Shown: positions 6,793-13,602, numbered from the stretch's first letter. The stretch is 20,051 bases of DNA from a bacterium (GCA_021814835.1 JAKAHO010000010.1:1-20051), one strand, 5' to 3'. The notes: a model not told the origin generated them from the sequence alone. Made by a program: numbers and translations.

Positions 6793-8381
6793 GGCGTAAT
6801 CGTGGTTAACTTGTCGGGAGCAATATCATAATAGTTCAACGCAAACTGAGCAATCTCCTTGAACTTCGGCACGACGGTCGCGCCCGCGAGCGGTTTATCA
6901 GGCCTTTCGAGCTTCATCAGTATCACGAACTTTGCATCTTCCGCAGGAGCAAAGCCAATATACGAGTGAATAAGCGCGTTCTCGTTGTACTTTCCGTTTT
7001 CGGGAATAAACGCGGTGCCTGTTTTTCCTGCCACGCGGTATTCGGGAATTGCCGCAAGCTTCGCTTTTTCCACGGCTGACTCCATCATGCGCGTAACTTT
7101 GAGCGCGGTCTCCTCGCTCATCACGCGGCGCACCACGTACGGCTTTGTGTCCGCGCCGACATACGGACGCATAAGCAAGCCTCCGTTTGCGATTGCAGAA
7201 AATGCGGTAATCATCTGAATCGGCGTCGCGCCCGTACCCTGACCGTATGAAGCCGTCGCATAATCAATGTCCGGCGCCTTTTTTCTCTCAAGGTTTCTCA
7301 AATCGCCGCGCACCTCGTCGGGCAGATCAATATTCGTGAGTTCGCCTAGACCGAACTTCTTCAAATATGAATAAAATATCTCGCGTCCCATTTTCTGCTG
7401 CGCAAAAATCGCGCCCGTATTCACGGAATCTTCAATAACATTCGTCATCGTAATCTTGCCATGCGCTTTATGGTCCCAATTTGTGATAGTCTTGCCGTTC
7501 ATTGTCACATGGCCCGTATCAACGAACGTAGTGTCGGGCGTGATTGAACCCGAATCGATACCCGCGGCCATCGTGAGCGGTTTAAATACCGAGCCCGGCT
7601 CGTATTGCGCCTGCACCGCAGGATTGGTAAACGTACGGATGGGAGCATCGCTGTATGTGTTAGGGTCAAAGTCGGGCGCAGACGCCATCGCGAGAATTCT
7701 TCCCGACTTCGGTTCCTGTATTAAAATGGTCCCGCCAGACGCCTTATGTTCTTCAATGAGCTTATCGAGCACCTGTTCCGCTTCTGCCTGCAGGTTGCGG
7801 TCGATGGTAAATGAAAGGTCGTCTCCCTTTGCGAGCTGTTCATCGTGAAGCTTCTCAAGCCCATACAGCCCCACGGGCTCAATACTCTTATCGGTCTTGC
7901 CGACGAAGCCAATAACCTGCGACGCAAGCGAGCCGAACGGATTATAACGGTACTGCGCCACAGACGCCTCAACGCCCGGGGTATTTGCGGCGTTTACCGC
8001 CGCCACCACTTCCTCGCTCGCCTTATCCATAAGCGAGTAATAACTCAGTTTTGATGAAAATACTTCCTCAAGCTTTGCTTCCGATACGCCAAGAATAGAC
8101 GCGAACATCTTTGCCGCCTCGGGCGCATCCTGAATCTCCTTGGGGATAGCAATAATATGCGGAAATTCCTTGTTGAGCGCTACGGGAATGTTCGTATTGT
8201 TCTTATCGGTGAAAAATATCTGCCCGCGACGCAAACTCTGCTGCTCCGCAAGCTCATTGCGCGCAGCTACCTTCTCAACATAATCAGAACCCTTCAGTAT
8301 CTGAAGGGAATAGAGTTTGTAGCCCAGGAGGGTGAAAAGTATGCTAAAGAATCCGGCGAGAATGTAGAATCGTGCCTTCAT
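6789..8381 (-). CDS. ftsI: FtsI/PBP2-type peptidoglycan transpeptidase
   Basis: This class B penicillin-binding protein cross-links septal peptidoglycan. The 530-residue product has an N-terminal membrane anchor (residues 6-26), a dimerisation region (about 45-180) and a transpeptidase domain with all three active-site motifs: SVFK (S264-K267, nucleophile S264), SVN (319-321) and KTG (453-455). There is no C-terminal PASTA domain, as expected for a short PBP2/FtsI. It lies between ftsL and murF in dcw order and overlaps murF by 4 nt. The ATG at 8381 has no Shine-Dalgarno sequence; it sits at the foot of a perfect 20-bp stem formed by the whole ftsL-ftsI gap, with an in-frame stop 15 nt upstream. 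Translation may therefore depend on melting of that hairpin. Confidence 0.93.
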   Translation of the reverse strand: MKARFYILAGFFSILFTLLGYKLYSLQILKGSDYVEKVAARNELAEQQSLRRGQIFFTDKNNTNIPVALNKEFPHIIAIPKEIQDAPEAAKMFASILGVSEAKLEEVFSSKLSYYSLMDKASEEVVAAVNAANTPGVEASVAQYRYNPFGSLASQVIGFVGKTDKSIEPVGLYGLEKLHDEQLAKGDDLSFTIDRNLQAEAEQVLDKLIEEHKASGGTILIQEPKSGRILAMASAPDFDPNTYSDAPIRTFTNPAVQAQYEPGSVFKPLTMAAGIDSGSITPDTTFVDTGHVTMNGKTITNWDHKAHGKITMTNVIEDSVNTGAIFAQQKMGREIFYSYLKKFGLGELTNIDLPDEVRGDLRNLERKKAPDIDYATASYGQGTGATPIQMITAFSAIANGGLLMRPYVGADTKPYVVRRVMSEETALKVTRMMESAVEKAKLAAIPEYRVAGKTGTAFIPENGKYNENALIHSYIGFAPAEDAKFVILMKLERPDKPLAGATVVPKFKEIAQFALNYYDIAPDKLTTITP

Positions 8382-8478
8382 CCCGTTAGAGTTTTACAAT
8401 TATTGTCCTTTCATTAATCACGCCCTTTCTCATATTTTTGATAGTTACCATATTCGACTTGTAAAACTCTAACGGGAT
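8380..8478 (-). promoter_or_regulatory. 20-bp perfect inverted repeat filling the ftsL-ftsI gap, burying the ftsI start
   Basis: Positions 8380-8399 are the exact reverse complement of 8459-8478, with a 59-nt loop. One arm abuts the ftsL stop, the other includes the first two bases of the ftsI ATG. No T-run follows, so it is not an ordinary terminator. On the minus strand the loop holds a small open frame (ATG at 8451, TAA at 8388-8386, 21 residues starting MVTIKNMRKG) that crosses the 3' arm and stops 4 nt before the ftsI ATG. That frame has no clear Shine-Dalgarno sequence, and its translation is unproven. Confidence 0.75.
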
Positions 8479-8769
8479 TCATTGTTTGCTCGTGAGATAC
8501 TGCGGCCGTTTCTCGAGCGTTAATCCGGAGTTGTTCGCTGCTGTTTCCAATCGGGCAGGGTCAGTGAGGCGGTAATATTCGTTTTTAAGATCCGCATTAT
8601 CGGTCTTCAGTGAAATTATCTGCTTCTTTAACGCTTCCAATTCATGACTTTTCTCCACAAGCGAACTGTTTCCGATGATATAAAACGCACCGCCCACTAA
8701 TACTATCGCAAAAAGGGCGATAAGAAAATATTTCAATTCGGATTTTTTCTGTGGACAAATAATGGTCAT
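8479..8769 (-). CDS. ftsL: FtsL/DivIC-like cell-division protein
   Basis: The 96-residue product has a short cytoplasmic start, one membrane helix (about 14-34) and an extracytoplasmic leucine/charged heptad region (about 36-66) that fits a coiled coil. This is the layout of FtsL/DivIC, bitopic septum proteins that join FtsB/DivIC and FtsQ and activate FtsWI. Sequence identity in this family is low, so the call rests on size, topology and its place between rsmH and ftsI. The ATG lies 6 nt after the rsmH stop without a Shine-Dalgarno sequence, so re-initiation by ribosomes from rsmH is likely. Confidence 0.82.
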   Translation of the reverse strand: MTIICPQKKSELKYFLIALFAIVLVGGAFYIIGNSSLVEKSHELEALKKQIISLKTDNADLKNEYYRLTDPARLETAANNSGLTLEKRPQYLTSKQ

Positions 8770-8775
8770 GATAAT

Positions 8776-9699
8776 TTATAAATAATGTTCGTGTTTGGTC
8801 TCTGAGGTAATCTCTTTGTCGGGCATCCAGCGGAGCGCTCTCAACTTTGCTGACCTGCTTCGCGGATTTTTTTCAATTTCTTCTCTTGCGGGCGCTATCG
8901 GCTTCTTCATAATGAGTTCCGCCTTCCCTGATTTCACCAATTCCTGGAATTTTTTCTTCACTATCGCGTCTTCAAGGGAGTGGAATGTGATAATTGCGAC
9001 TCTTCCGTTCGGTTTCATCACTTTTTCGAAATCCGCGATGATGGATTCGATATTCTCGAACTCATGATTCACGTAAATACGGAGCGCCTGGAATGTCTTT
9101 GTCGCTGCGTGGATGCGTCCGTGGCGGAATCTGGCGGGCATTGCCGATACTACGATGCTTGCAAGCTGTCTCGTCGTTATAATGCGAGAAGTGCGGCGCT
9201 CTTTCACGATTCGCTCCGCAATCTGCCGTGAGAACCGCTCGTCGCCGTACTTGTAGAGAATGTCGGCAAGTTCTTCTTCGCGGTAACTGTTCACAATCTC
9301 CGCTGCTGTCGCGCCTGCCGTCGTATAGCGCATATCAAGCGGGCCGTCGTGCTGGAAACTGAATCCGCGCTTCGCGTCATCAATCTGCGTTGAAGAGAAA
9401 CCGAGGTCGAGCAGCAAGCCGTCTGCTTTCGGAAGCTCTTCATCGCGAAGAATCTCCGGAATTGCGGTGTAGCTCGCGTTGCGCGTAATTATCTTCTGCA
9501 CCGCGCCTGATTCAGGAGCCTTAAAGTTCAAAATTGCGTCAGGGTCCCAATCGGTACCGAGAAACATTCCGAACTTCCCTATTCGCTCAATTATTGCGCG
9601 TGCGTGCCCTCCTGCTCCCAATGTGCCGTCGATAACAAACTCTCCGGGCTGGGGGTTCAGTGCCTCTATTACCTCATGTAAAAGTACGGGCGTGTGCAT
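8776..9699 (-). CDS. rsmH: 16S rRNA (cytosine-1402-N4)-methyltransferase RsmH
   Basis: RsmH (MraW) uses S-adenosylmethionine to methylate N4 of C1402 in the 16S rRNA decoding site. The 307-residue product shows the family landmarks in order: HTPVLLHEV at the start, the SAM-binding loop DGTLGAGGHA (24-33), GTDWDPDA (48-55), LLLDLGFSSTQID (about 94-106), ATKTFQALRIYVN, FHSLED, and the closing NPRSRSAKLRA. The length is that of a complete enzyme. It follows mraZ by 5 nt; AGGA lies very close to the ATG. It is the second gene of the dcw operon. Confidence 0.95.
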   Translation of the reverse strand: MHTPVLLHEVIEALNPQPGEFVIDGTLGAGGHARAIIERIGKFGMFLGTDWDPDAILNFKAPESGAVQKIITRNASYTAIPEILRDEELPKADGLLLDLGFSSTQIDDAKRGFSFQHDGPLDMRYTTAGATAAEIVNSYREEELADILYKYGDERFSRQIAERIVKERRTSRIITTRQLASIVVSAMPARFRHGRIHAATKTFQALRIYVNHEFENIESIIADFEKVMKPNGRVAIITFHSLEDAIVKKKFQELVKSGKAELIMKKPIAPAREEIEKNPRSRSAKLRALRWMPDKEITSETKHEHYL

Positions 9700-9704
9700 A
9701 GGTC

Positions 9705-10136
9705 CTAGATTCCGAGTTCGCCCAACTTCTCGGCAATCTCATCCGACGCGGACTCCGTCTTCGCCTTATACGCTTCCCACTTCTCCTCATCCCAGATTTC
9801 AAGTCTGTTGTAGAGACCCGCTACAACAACCTGCTTTTTCATCCCCGCATATTCGCGGAGGTAATCTGGTACAAGAATGCGCCCCTGCGCGTCTACCGCT
9901 ACGTCCATTGCTCCTGCAAGCATAAGACGCGCAAATGCGCGCGAGTTCGCCTGTGCAAGCGGCAATGCCACCAATTTTTTTGCTAAAATCTCCCACTCCT
10001 CAAGACCGAATACAAAAAGACAGTGATCCAAACCGCGCGTAATGATGGCGCCCTTCGCCACGAGGTCGCGGAACTTTGCGGGTACCGCAAGACGCCCCTT
10101 TGCATCTACGTTATGTTTGAATTCGCCTAAGAGCAT
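9705..10136 (-). CDS. mraZ: Transcriptional regulator MraZ
   Basis: The 143-residue product has the two SpoVT/AbrB-type DNA-binding repeats of MraZ: DAKGRLAVPAKFR (11-23) and DAQGRILVPDYLREYAGM (82-99). It opens with MLLGEFKHNVD, close to the usual MraZ start. MraZ forms a ring that binds short G-rich direct repeats in its own promoter and controls the dcw operon. Repeated GTGG motifs sit between the predicted promoter and the ATG (10149-10197), consistent with autoregulation. No Shine-Dalgarno sequence is visible. It is the promoter-proximal gene of the operon. Confidence 0.95.
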   Translation of the reverse strand: MLLGEFKHNVDAKGRLAVPAKFRDLVAKGAIITRGLDHCLFVFGLEEWEILAKKLVALPLAQANSRAFARLMLAGAMDVAVDAQGRILVPDYLREYAGMKKQVVVAGLYNRLEIWDEEKWEAYKAKTESASDEIAEKLGELGI

Positions 10137-10148
10137 ATTTTTATCGAG

Positions 10149-10197
10149 TTATCCCCAGATTCCTGCCTTATCCACACTGTTATCCACTTTCCCCCAC
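10149..10197 (-). promoter_or_regulatory. GTGG/TTATCCAC box cluster in the mraZ 5' region
   Basis: On the minus strand GTGG occurs at 10197-10194, 10187-10184 and 10175-10172, with GGGG near 10156-10153. The first two are 10 bp apart, like MraZ boxes. Read on the plus strand the same bases give TTATCCACA (10168-10176, a perfect DnaA-box consensus), TTATCCACT (10180-10188) and TTATCCCCA (10149-10157); another TTATCCACT is at 10307-10315. The cluster lies downstream of the predicted transcription start. Confidence 0.55.
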
Positions 10198-10208
10198 TTC
10201 TATACACC

Positions 10209-10236
10209 AGTATACCACCACAACCCTACGAGTCAA
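10209..10236 (-). promoter_or_regulatory. Promoter of the dcw operon (mraZ)
   Basis: On the minus strand, -35 TTGACT (10231-10236), a 16-bp spacer and an extended -10 TGGTATACT (TATACT at 10209-10214) form a near-consensus housekeeping promoter. The 5' leader before mraZ would be about 65 nt. Confidence 0.8.
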
Positions 10237-10407
10237 AAACAATATAGAGGCCCGCAAATGCGCAATAGCCCTTTGTTTTCCTACACTAATTTGCCCTACC
10301 CGATAGTTATCCACTTTGTACTTCTTGCGTGCTTTTTTCGACCCATTTTTTGCTCGTTCCCCACCGTGACTAACTAATAACTAACGACTTATAACTGATA
10401 ACTTCGA

Positions 10408-10525
10408 AGCTGAACGCAAAGAAAACAATTTTCCCGAAACCCAAACGGAAGCGCAGACGCGTCGTAATCGGCACGGCGGGAGCGGGTTGAGGGAAATTCG
10501 TTTTGTTTGCGTCCTCCGCTCAGCT
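10408..10525. repeat. 118-bp imperfect palindrome upstream of the Nramp-like gene
   Basis: The left arm (10408-10442) pairs with the right arm (10484-10525). Matches include AGCTGA/TCAGCT at the ends, about 20 of 24 positions across GAACGCAAAGAAAAC...TTTTCCC against its partner, and ACCC/GGGT inside. The 40-bp centre holds the palindrome GACGCGTC. The right arm covers the -35 and touches the -10 of the Nramp-like gene. Together with low-complexity TAACTAATAACTAACG-type sequence at 10369-10400 it explains most of the 400-bp divergent gap. Confidence 0.55.
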
Positions 10526-10530
10526 ATACT
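10503..10530 (+). promoter_or_regulatory. Promoter of the Nramp-like gene
   Basis: A clear -10 TATACT (10525-10530) is preceded at 16 bp by a weak -35 TTGTTT (10503-10508). The ATG at 10541 is only 10 nt after the -10, so the mRNA would have a leader of a few bases at most. Confidence 0.5.
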
Positions 10531-10540
10531 GAAGCTAATT

Positions 10541-11821
10541 ATGTTTAAAGGCGCACAAAAATTGTTTAAGAAAGCGGGTCCGGGAATGATTACGGGAGCG
10601 GCGGATGACGACCCGTCAGGCATTGCCACCTACTCGCAAACAGGCGCGCAGTTCGGATATGCCCAGCTCTGGACCGCAGTGGCGCTTCTTCCCTTTATGA
10701 TTGCGATACAGGAGGCGTGCGCACGTATCGGCGCCGTGACCGGCAAAGGCCTCGCAGCAGTAGTAAAAGAGCATTACAGCAAAAAGATTCTCTACACGAT
10801 GGTCGGGCTTATTGTGCTCGCGAATACTATTAATATCGGCGCAGACCTCGGCGCTATGGGCGCGGCAGCACAACTCATCATTCCGCTTCCCTTTGGCGTC
10901 CTTGTCTTGCTTTTCACCGCGCTTATTTTGGTGCTCGAAATTTTTCTTTCGTATAAAACCTACGCGAAAGTATTGAAGTGGTTCGCCCTCTCGCTTCTCG
11001 CCTATCCGCTTACCGTATTCCTTGTGAGGCAACCGTGGGGAGAATTATTGCGCGCAACGTTTATTCCGCACGTCGATTTTAATTTCGCCTTCCTCTTTAT
11101 CATCACGGGCGTCTTCGGCACCACTATTTCGCCGTATATGTTCTTCTGGCAGGCATCTGAAGAGGTTGAGGAAGAAAAAGAAAAGCATATGATGCATAAC
11201 GGAAAGCCGCACATGACGGCAAGCTTTATGCGCGGATTGCGCTTTGATACCGCAATCGGCATGCTCTCCTCCGAAATTGCGACGTGGTGCATCATCGTCG
11301 TTGCCGCTACCGTATTGCACGCGAACGGCGTGTTCGATATCCGCACGGCGGCAGACGCGGCAAAAGCGCTTGAACCACTTGTGAATTCTTTCCCGAACGC
11401 AGGATTCCTCGCAAAAGTTATTTTCTCGACCGGCATTATCGGTCTCGGACTTCTTGGCGTGCCCGTACTCTCTGCGTCCGCTTCGTATGCGCTCTCCGAA
11501 ACCTTGAACTGGAAGGAAGGATTGAATCTCAAACTGAAAAAAGCGCACGGTTTTTACGGCATCATCACTATCGCCACCATCATCGGCCTCGCCATTAACT
11601 TTGTGGGGTTAGACCCGATGAAGGCGCTCGTCTTTACCGCGGTCTTCAACGGTATCGCCGCAGTGCCTTTAATCTTTATAATCGCGCTCGTGGCGCGCAA
11701 TAAAACGATTATGGGAGAGTATCGTAGTGGAATCCTTTCGAACACGTTTGTATGGGGCACATTCGCGCTTATGGCGCTCTCGGCGATACTTCTCTTCGTC
11801 ACACTCGGCAAGGGACTGTAA
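10541..11821 (+). CDS. Nramp-family divalent metal transporter (variant motifs)
   Basis: The 426-residue product has about eleven hydrophobic helices and the Nramp features KAGPGMITGAADDDPSG in the first helix and ISPYMFFWQASEEVEEE after the sixth. Nramp proteins move divalent metals into the cytoplasm with protons. The classic first-helix motif DPGN is here DPSG (25-27 plus G), and the sixth-helix MPH is SPY (197-199). This matches a divergent bacterial branch whose metal is not clear, so I do not call it mntH. I chose the ATG at 10541; an in-frame TTG at 10487 would add 18 residues encoded by the promoter. The gene is divergent from mraZ and monocistronic. Confidence 0.85.
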   Translation: MFKGAQKLFKKAGPGMITGAADDDPSGIATYSQTGAQFGYAQLWTAVALLPFMIAIQEACARIGAVTGKGLAAVVKEHYSKKILYTMVGLIVLANTINIGADLGAMGAAAQLIIPLPFGVLVLLFTALILVLEIFLSYKTYAKVLKWFALSLLAYPLTVFLVRQPWGELLRATFIPHVDFNFAFLFIITGVFGTTISPYMFFWQASEEVEEEKEKHMMHNGKPHMTASFMRGLRFDTAIGMLSSEIATWCIIVVAATVLHANGVFDIRTAADAAKALEPLVNSFPNAGFLAKVIFSTGIIGLGLLGVPVLSASASYALSETLNWKEGLNLKLKKAHGFYGIITIATIIGLAINFVGLDPMKALVFTAVFNGIAAVPLIFIIALVARNKTIMGEYRSGILSNTFVWGTFALMALSAILLFVTLGKGL

Positions 11822-11859
11822 ATAAAAATAGCGCGCCTTCCGGCACGCTATTTTTATTT
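11820..11859 (+). terminator. Terminator of the Nramp-like gene (probably bidirectional)
   Basis: A 14-bp stem (11820-11833 with 11846-11859) begins at the stop codon and contains A- and T-rich flanks on both sides. It would stop transcription from either direction. Confidence 0.8.
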
Positions 11860-11989
11860 GTGGGCAATACTGGAAATCGAACAAAATAATCGCGCAACGC
11901 TGATTATTTTCACGAACTCATCGGTTCGTGTGCTCCGCCACGGGAAAACTCCCGTTTTCCCGACCCCTTTCCCGTTCGAATCCAGTATT
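11860..11989 (-). other. tRNA-Val-linked inverted-repeat element with three hairpins
   Basis: The outer arms copy the 3' part of the neighbouring tRNA-Val. The segment 11860-11882 repeats it in the same orientation (GTGGGCAATACTGG then ATCGAAC, one or two changes), and 11974-11989 (GTTCGAATCCAGTATT) repeats it inverted. The arms can pair as a closing stem of about 14 bp. Inside are three hairpins: 11883-11910, 11911-11930 (CACGAAC/GTTCGTG) and 11941-11962 (CGGGAAAAC/GTTTTCCCG). The plan and the flank of the last hairpin match the element beside tRNA-Glu (5189-5322). Confidence 0.68.
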
Positions 11990-11999
11990 AACTAGATAC

Positions 12000-12027
12000 A
12001 AAAAACACCTCTGATGAGGTGTTTTTT
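12000..12027 (-). terminator. Rho-independent terminator of tRNA-Val
   Basis: A 12-bp perfect stem (12000-12011 with 12016-12027), loop TGAT, with a T-run on the minus strand, starts 5 nt after the tRNA CCA end. Confidence 0.85.
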
Positions 12028-12031
12028 ATCT

Positions 12032-12108
12032 TGGTGGGCAATACTGGATTCGAACCAGTGACCTTTGCAATGTGAATGCAACGCTCTAACCAGCTGAGCT
12101 AATTGCCC
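12032..12108 (-). tRNA. tRNA-Val (anticodon CAC), CCA encoded
   Basis: The minus strand folds as GGGCAAT/ATTGCCC acceptor with discriminator A and encoded CCA, D stem GCTC/GAGC, anticodon stem TTGCA/TGCAA with loop TTCACAT (anticodon CAC), and T arm ACTGG-TTCGAAT-CCAGT. Unlike tRNA-Glu in this window, CCA is in the gene. Confidence 0.95.
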
Positions 12109-12127
12109 ATGTGATTTACTGCCATTA

Positions 12128-12156
12128 TTTATAGCAATTGCATGGACAAAACGCAA
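12128..12156 (-). promoter_or_regulatory. Promoter of tRNA-Val
   Basis: On the minus strand, -35 TTGCGT (12151-12156), a 17-bp spacer and -10 TATAAA (12128-12133) lie about 19 nt before the tRNA 5' end. Confidence 0.6.
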
Positions 12157-12183
12157 TTCTCTATACGCACACCACCACAAACA

Positions 12184-12213
12184 AAAACACCCTCGCCGTG
12201 GCGAGGGTGTTTT
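12184..12213 (-). terminator. Terminator after the 91-aa membrane protein gene
   Basis: A 14-bp perfect stem (12184-12197 with 12200-12213) with loop GT and T-run on the minus strand. The 33 nt 12181-12213 recur without change at 13621-13653. The flank TTTTGCGTAGAA also recurs after the rplL terminator. Confidence 0.82.
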
Positions 12214-12293
12214 GCGTAGAAAATCCACTAGAACAATTTCCCGAGGAAGAATGATGCTGCGTTCGCTGAAAAGGAAAAGAGCAACGCCTCTTT

Positions 12294-12569
12294 CTAATTC
12301 AGTTTCCCAAGCACTTTATAGAGCAACGCCTCAAACAAAAATGCGAATGCTTCGGCTATATAAAACGCCCCGCTTGCCGAGTACCAAAAGAAGGTTGGAA
12401 ATACGAACCAGACGTATGGAATAGTGCACAATGTTCCCAACCCCGCAATAAATACCACTTTTTTATCCTTTTTCAGCCCTATGCAGAGAAGCAGTATCAC
12501 CACGCTTTCTACTGCGACAGAGAATAGTAGCGCGTCGAGAAACTGATAGACGTACGTGAGCATAGACAC
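12294..12569 (-). CDS. Small multi-span membrane protein, unknown function
   Basis: The 91-residue product is almost entirely hydrophobic: helices at about 5-29, 36-58 and 62-86, with a KKDKK loop at about 33-37. I recognise no family. The GTG start overlaps the stop of the preceding gene (TAGTG, one shared base), so the two are translationally coupled; an ATG two codons in (12563) is an alternative start. It is followed by a terminator at 12184-12213. Co-expression with an exported protein suggests an envelope role, which is inference only. Confidence 0.6.
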   Translation of the reverse strand: MSMLTYVYQFLDALLFSVAVESVVILLLCIGLKKDKKVVFIAGLGTLCTIPYVWFVFPTFFWYSASGAFYIAEAFAFLFEALLYKVLGKLN

Positions 12570-13237
12570 TACTTAAACCAAGAGAAGATAAATCTGAAGA
12601 ATCTTGCGAAAAATCCTACGTTTTGCTCTGCTTCGGGCACCATTGGAGCGCTTACGGTCGATGTGACAACTGATGAGGTTGGAGTAGCAACATTTTGAGT
12701 GCTGCCGAACAAAAGAGCCGCGGATACATTTTTATCGGCATTGGTAACCGTCTTCGTTGTGCCGTTATCCAAGTCATACTCGCTCTTCTGCCATGCAAGG
12801 GTGAGCTTGCCGTCTTTCTTTGTAAATGCCCAGTAGTTTTTTACTGATTTAAGGGGGCTCGTGAGTGGGACGACGAAGGACCCTTCGTGCTTCGCGGGTG
12901 CATATGTAATGCTTAAATCTGCACCAGTTAAAATATTACCCTTGTCTACATCAATATATTGCGATTCTATAACCTTCCCTTTCGTCGCATATATATGTTT
13001 TCCATAATCTTTATCATCAGTCGTGAATATCTTCGCATATATATTGGCATACTTTCCGACATCTAACGCAAAATTCAACTTTGGTGTACCGCTTATATAG
13101 TCGTACATATATGATTCTATAGAGTCAAAATTTGCCAGTATTTCGCTCGTGTTAAGCACATATATTTGCGCGATTTTTGAAGACAGACCGCTCTCGGAAA
13201 ATGGCAATCCTGCGTTTTTAAAAGCTTCGGATATTCT
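12569..13237 (-). CDS. C-terminal part of a frameshifted secreted protein
   Basis: This frame continues the gene starting at 13602 after a one-base shift in a T5 run (plus 13242-13246). Read from the shift it gives LTRISEAFKNAGLPFSESGL and so on without a break; a TTG at 13207 is the only nearby start and is unlikely to be real. The product has a long exported region of unknown type, a Pro/Ser/Thr/Val-rich segment and an aromatic-basic C-terminus (GFFARFFRFIFSWFK) that could associate with the membrane. Restoring one T gives a continuous 344-residue protein. It is coupled to the 91-residue membrane protein through TAGTG. Confidence 0.62.
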   Translation of the reverse strand, partial: RISEAFKNAGLPFSESGLSSKIAQIYVLNTSEILANFDSIESYMYDYISGTPKLNFALDVGKYANIYAKIFTTDDKDYGKHIYATKGKVIESQYIDVDKGNILTGADLSITYAPAKHEGSFVVPLTSPLKSVKNYWAFTKKDGKLTLAWQKSEYDLDNGTTKTVTNADKNVSAALLFGSTQNVATPTSSVVTSTVSAPMVPEAEQNVGFFARFFRFIFSWFK

Positions 13238-13239
13238 GG

Positions 13240-13602
13240 TTAAAAATACTCTTTATCAAGGATTGCGTAGCCATCAAAATCTTGCGGTTCCGATGGTACT
13301 GCTGCATATTGATTAGAATTTATAATTCCTTGCTGAAGATAATCGCCTATTTCAATTTTTTCAGAATATTTAGATCGTTCGTCGCGAAAGTTGCTCTTGT
13401 GCCAATTACCAACACCCAATGAATCGTGACTGCCCAATATATAATCCTTTTGCAAAGACGCATCCAAAGAAACGGAAGTTGAAGTGTCCACCGCTTTACA
13501 TGTCACGGGCAGGCAGGTTTCGGGACTAGGTCCATCGTCCGCCATTGCAAACATCGGCGCAAGCAATATGACGGCTACAAACGCTGAAAAAATCTTTTTC
13601 AT
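13240..13602 (-). CDS. N-terminal part of a frameshifted secreted protein
   Basis: The 120-residue frame has a clear signal peptide (MKKIFSAFVAVILLAPMFAMA, cleavage near 21) and an exported start with two cysteines (CLPVTC). It ends at TAA (13242-13240) directly after TATTTT, exactly where the other frame takes over. Six instead of five T's would give YFLTRIS and one long protein. The cause may be a real inactivating deletion, a homopolymer sequencing or assembly error, or slippage on UUU next to the stop. The function is unknown. The extended -10 at 13611-13619 leaves only 8 nt before the ATG and there is no Shine-Dalgarno sequence. Confidence 0.65.
   Translation of the reverse strand: MKKIFSAFVAVILLAPMFAMADDGPSPETCLPVTCKAVDTSTSVSLDASLQKDYILGSHDSLGVGNWHKSNFRDERSKYSEKIEIGDYLQQGIINSNQYAAVPSEPQDFDGYAILDKEYF

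Noticed and set aside
10149..10315. Possible replication origin from clustered DnaA boxes
   Set aside because: No dnaA, dnaN or AT-rich unwinding region is adjacent, the boxes overlap a gene leader, and the flanks are the dcw operon.
12006..12021. CTGATGAG next to a stem, suggestive of a hammerhead ribozyme
   Set aside because: The bases are the loop and stem of the tRNA-Val terminator; the GAAA strand and the other two stems are missing.
11992..12228. 78-codon minus-strand open frame containing QLAQLVRALHSH
   Set aside because: This is translated tRNA-Val, a familiar false gene; its ends lie in terminators.
13207..13246. Programmed -1 frameshift site
   Set aside because: There is no canonical X-XXY-YYZ heptamer in the zero frame and no clear stimulatory stem; a lost T is the simpler explanation, so it is kept only as an alternative.
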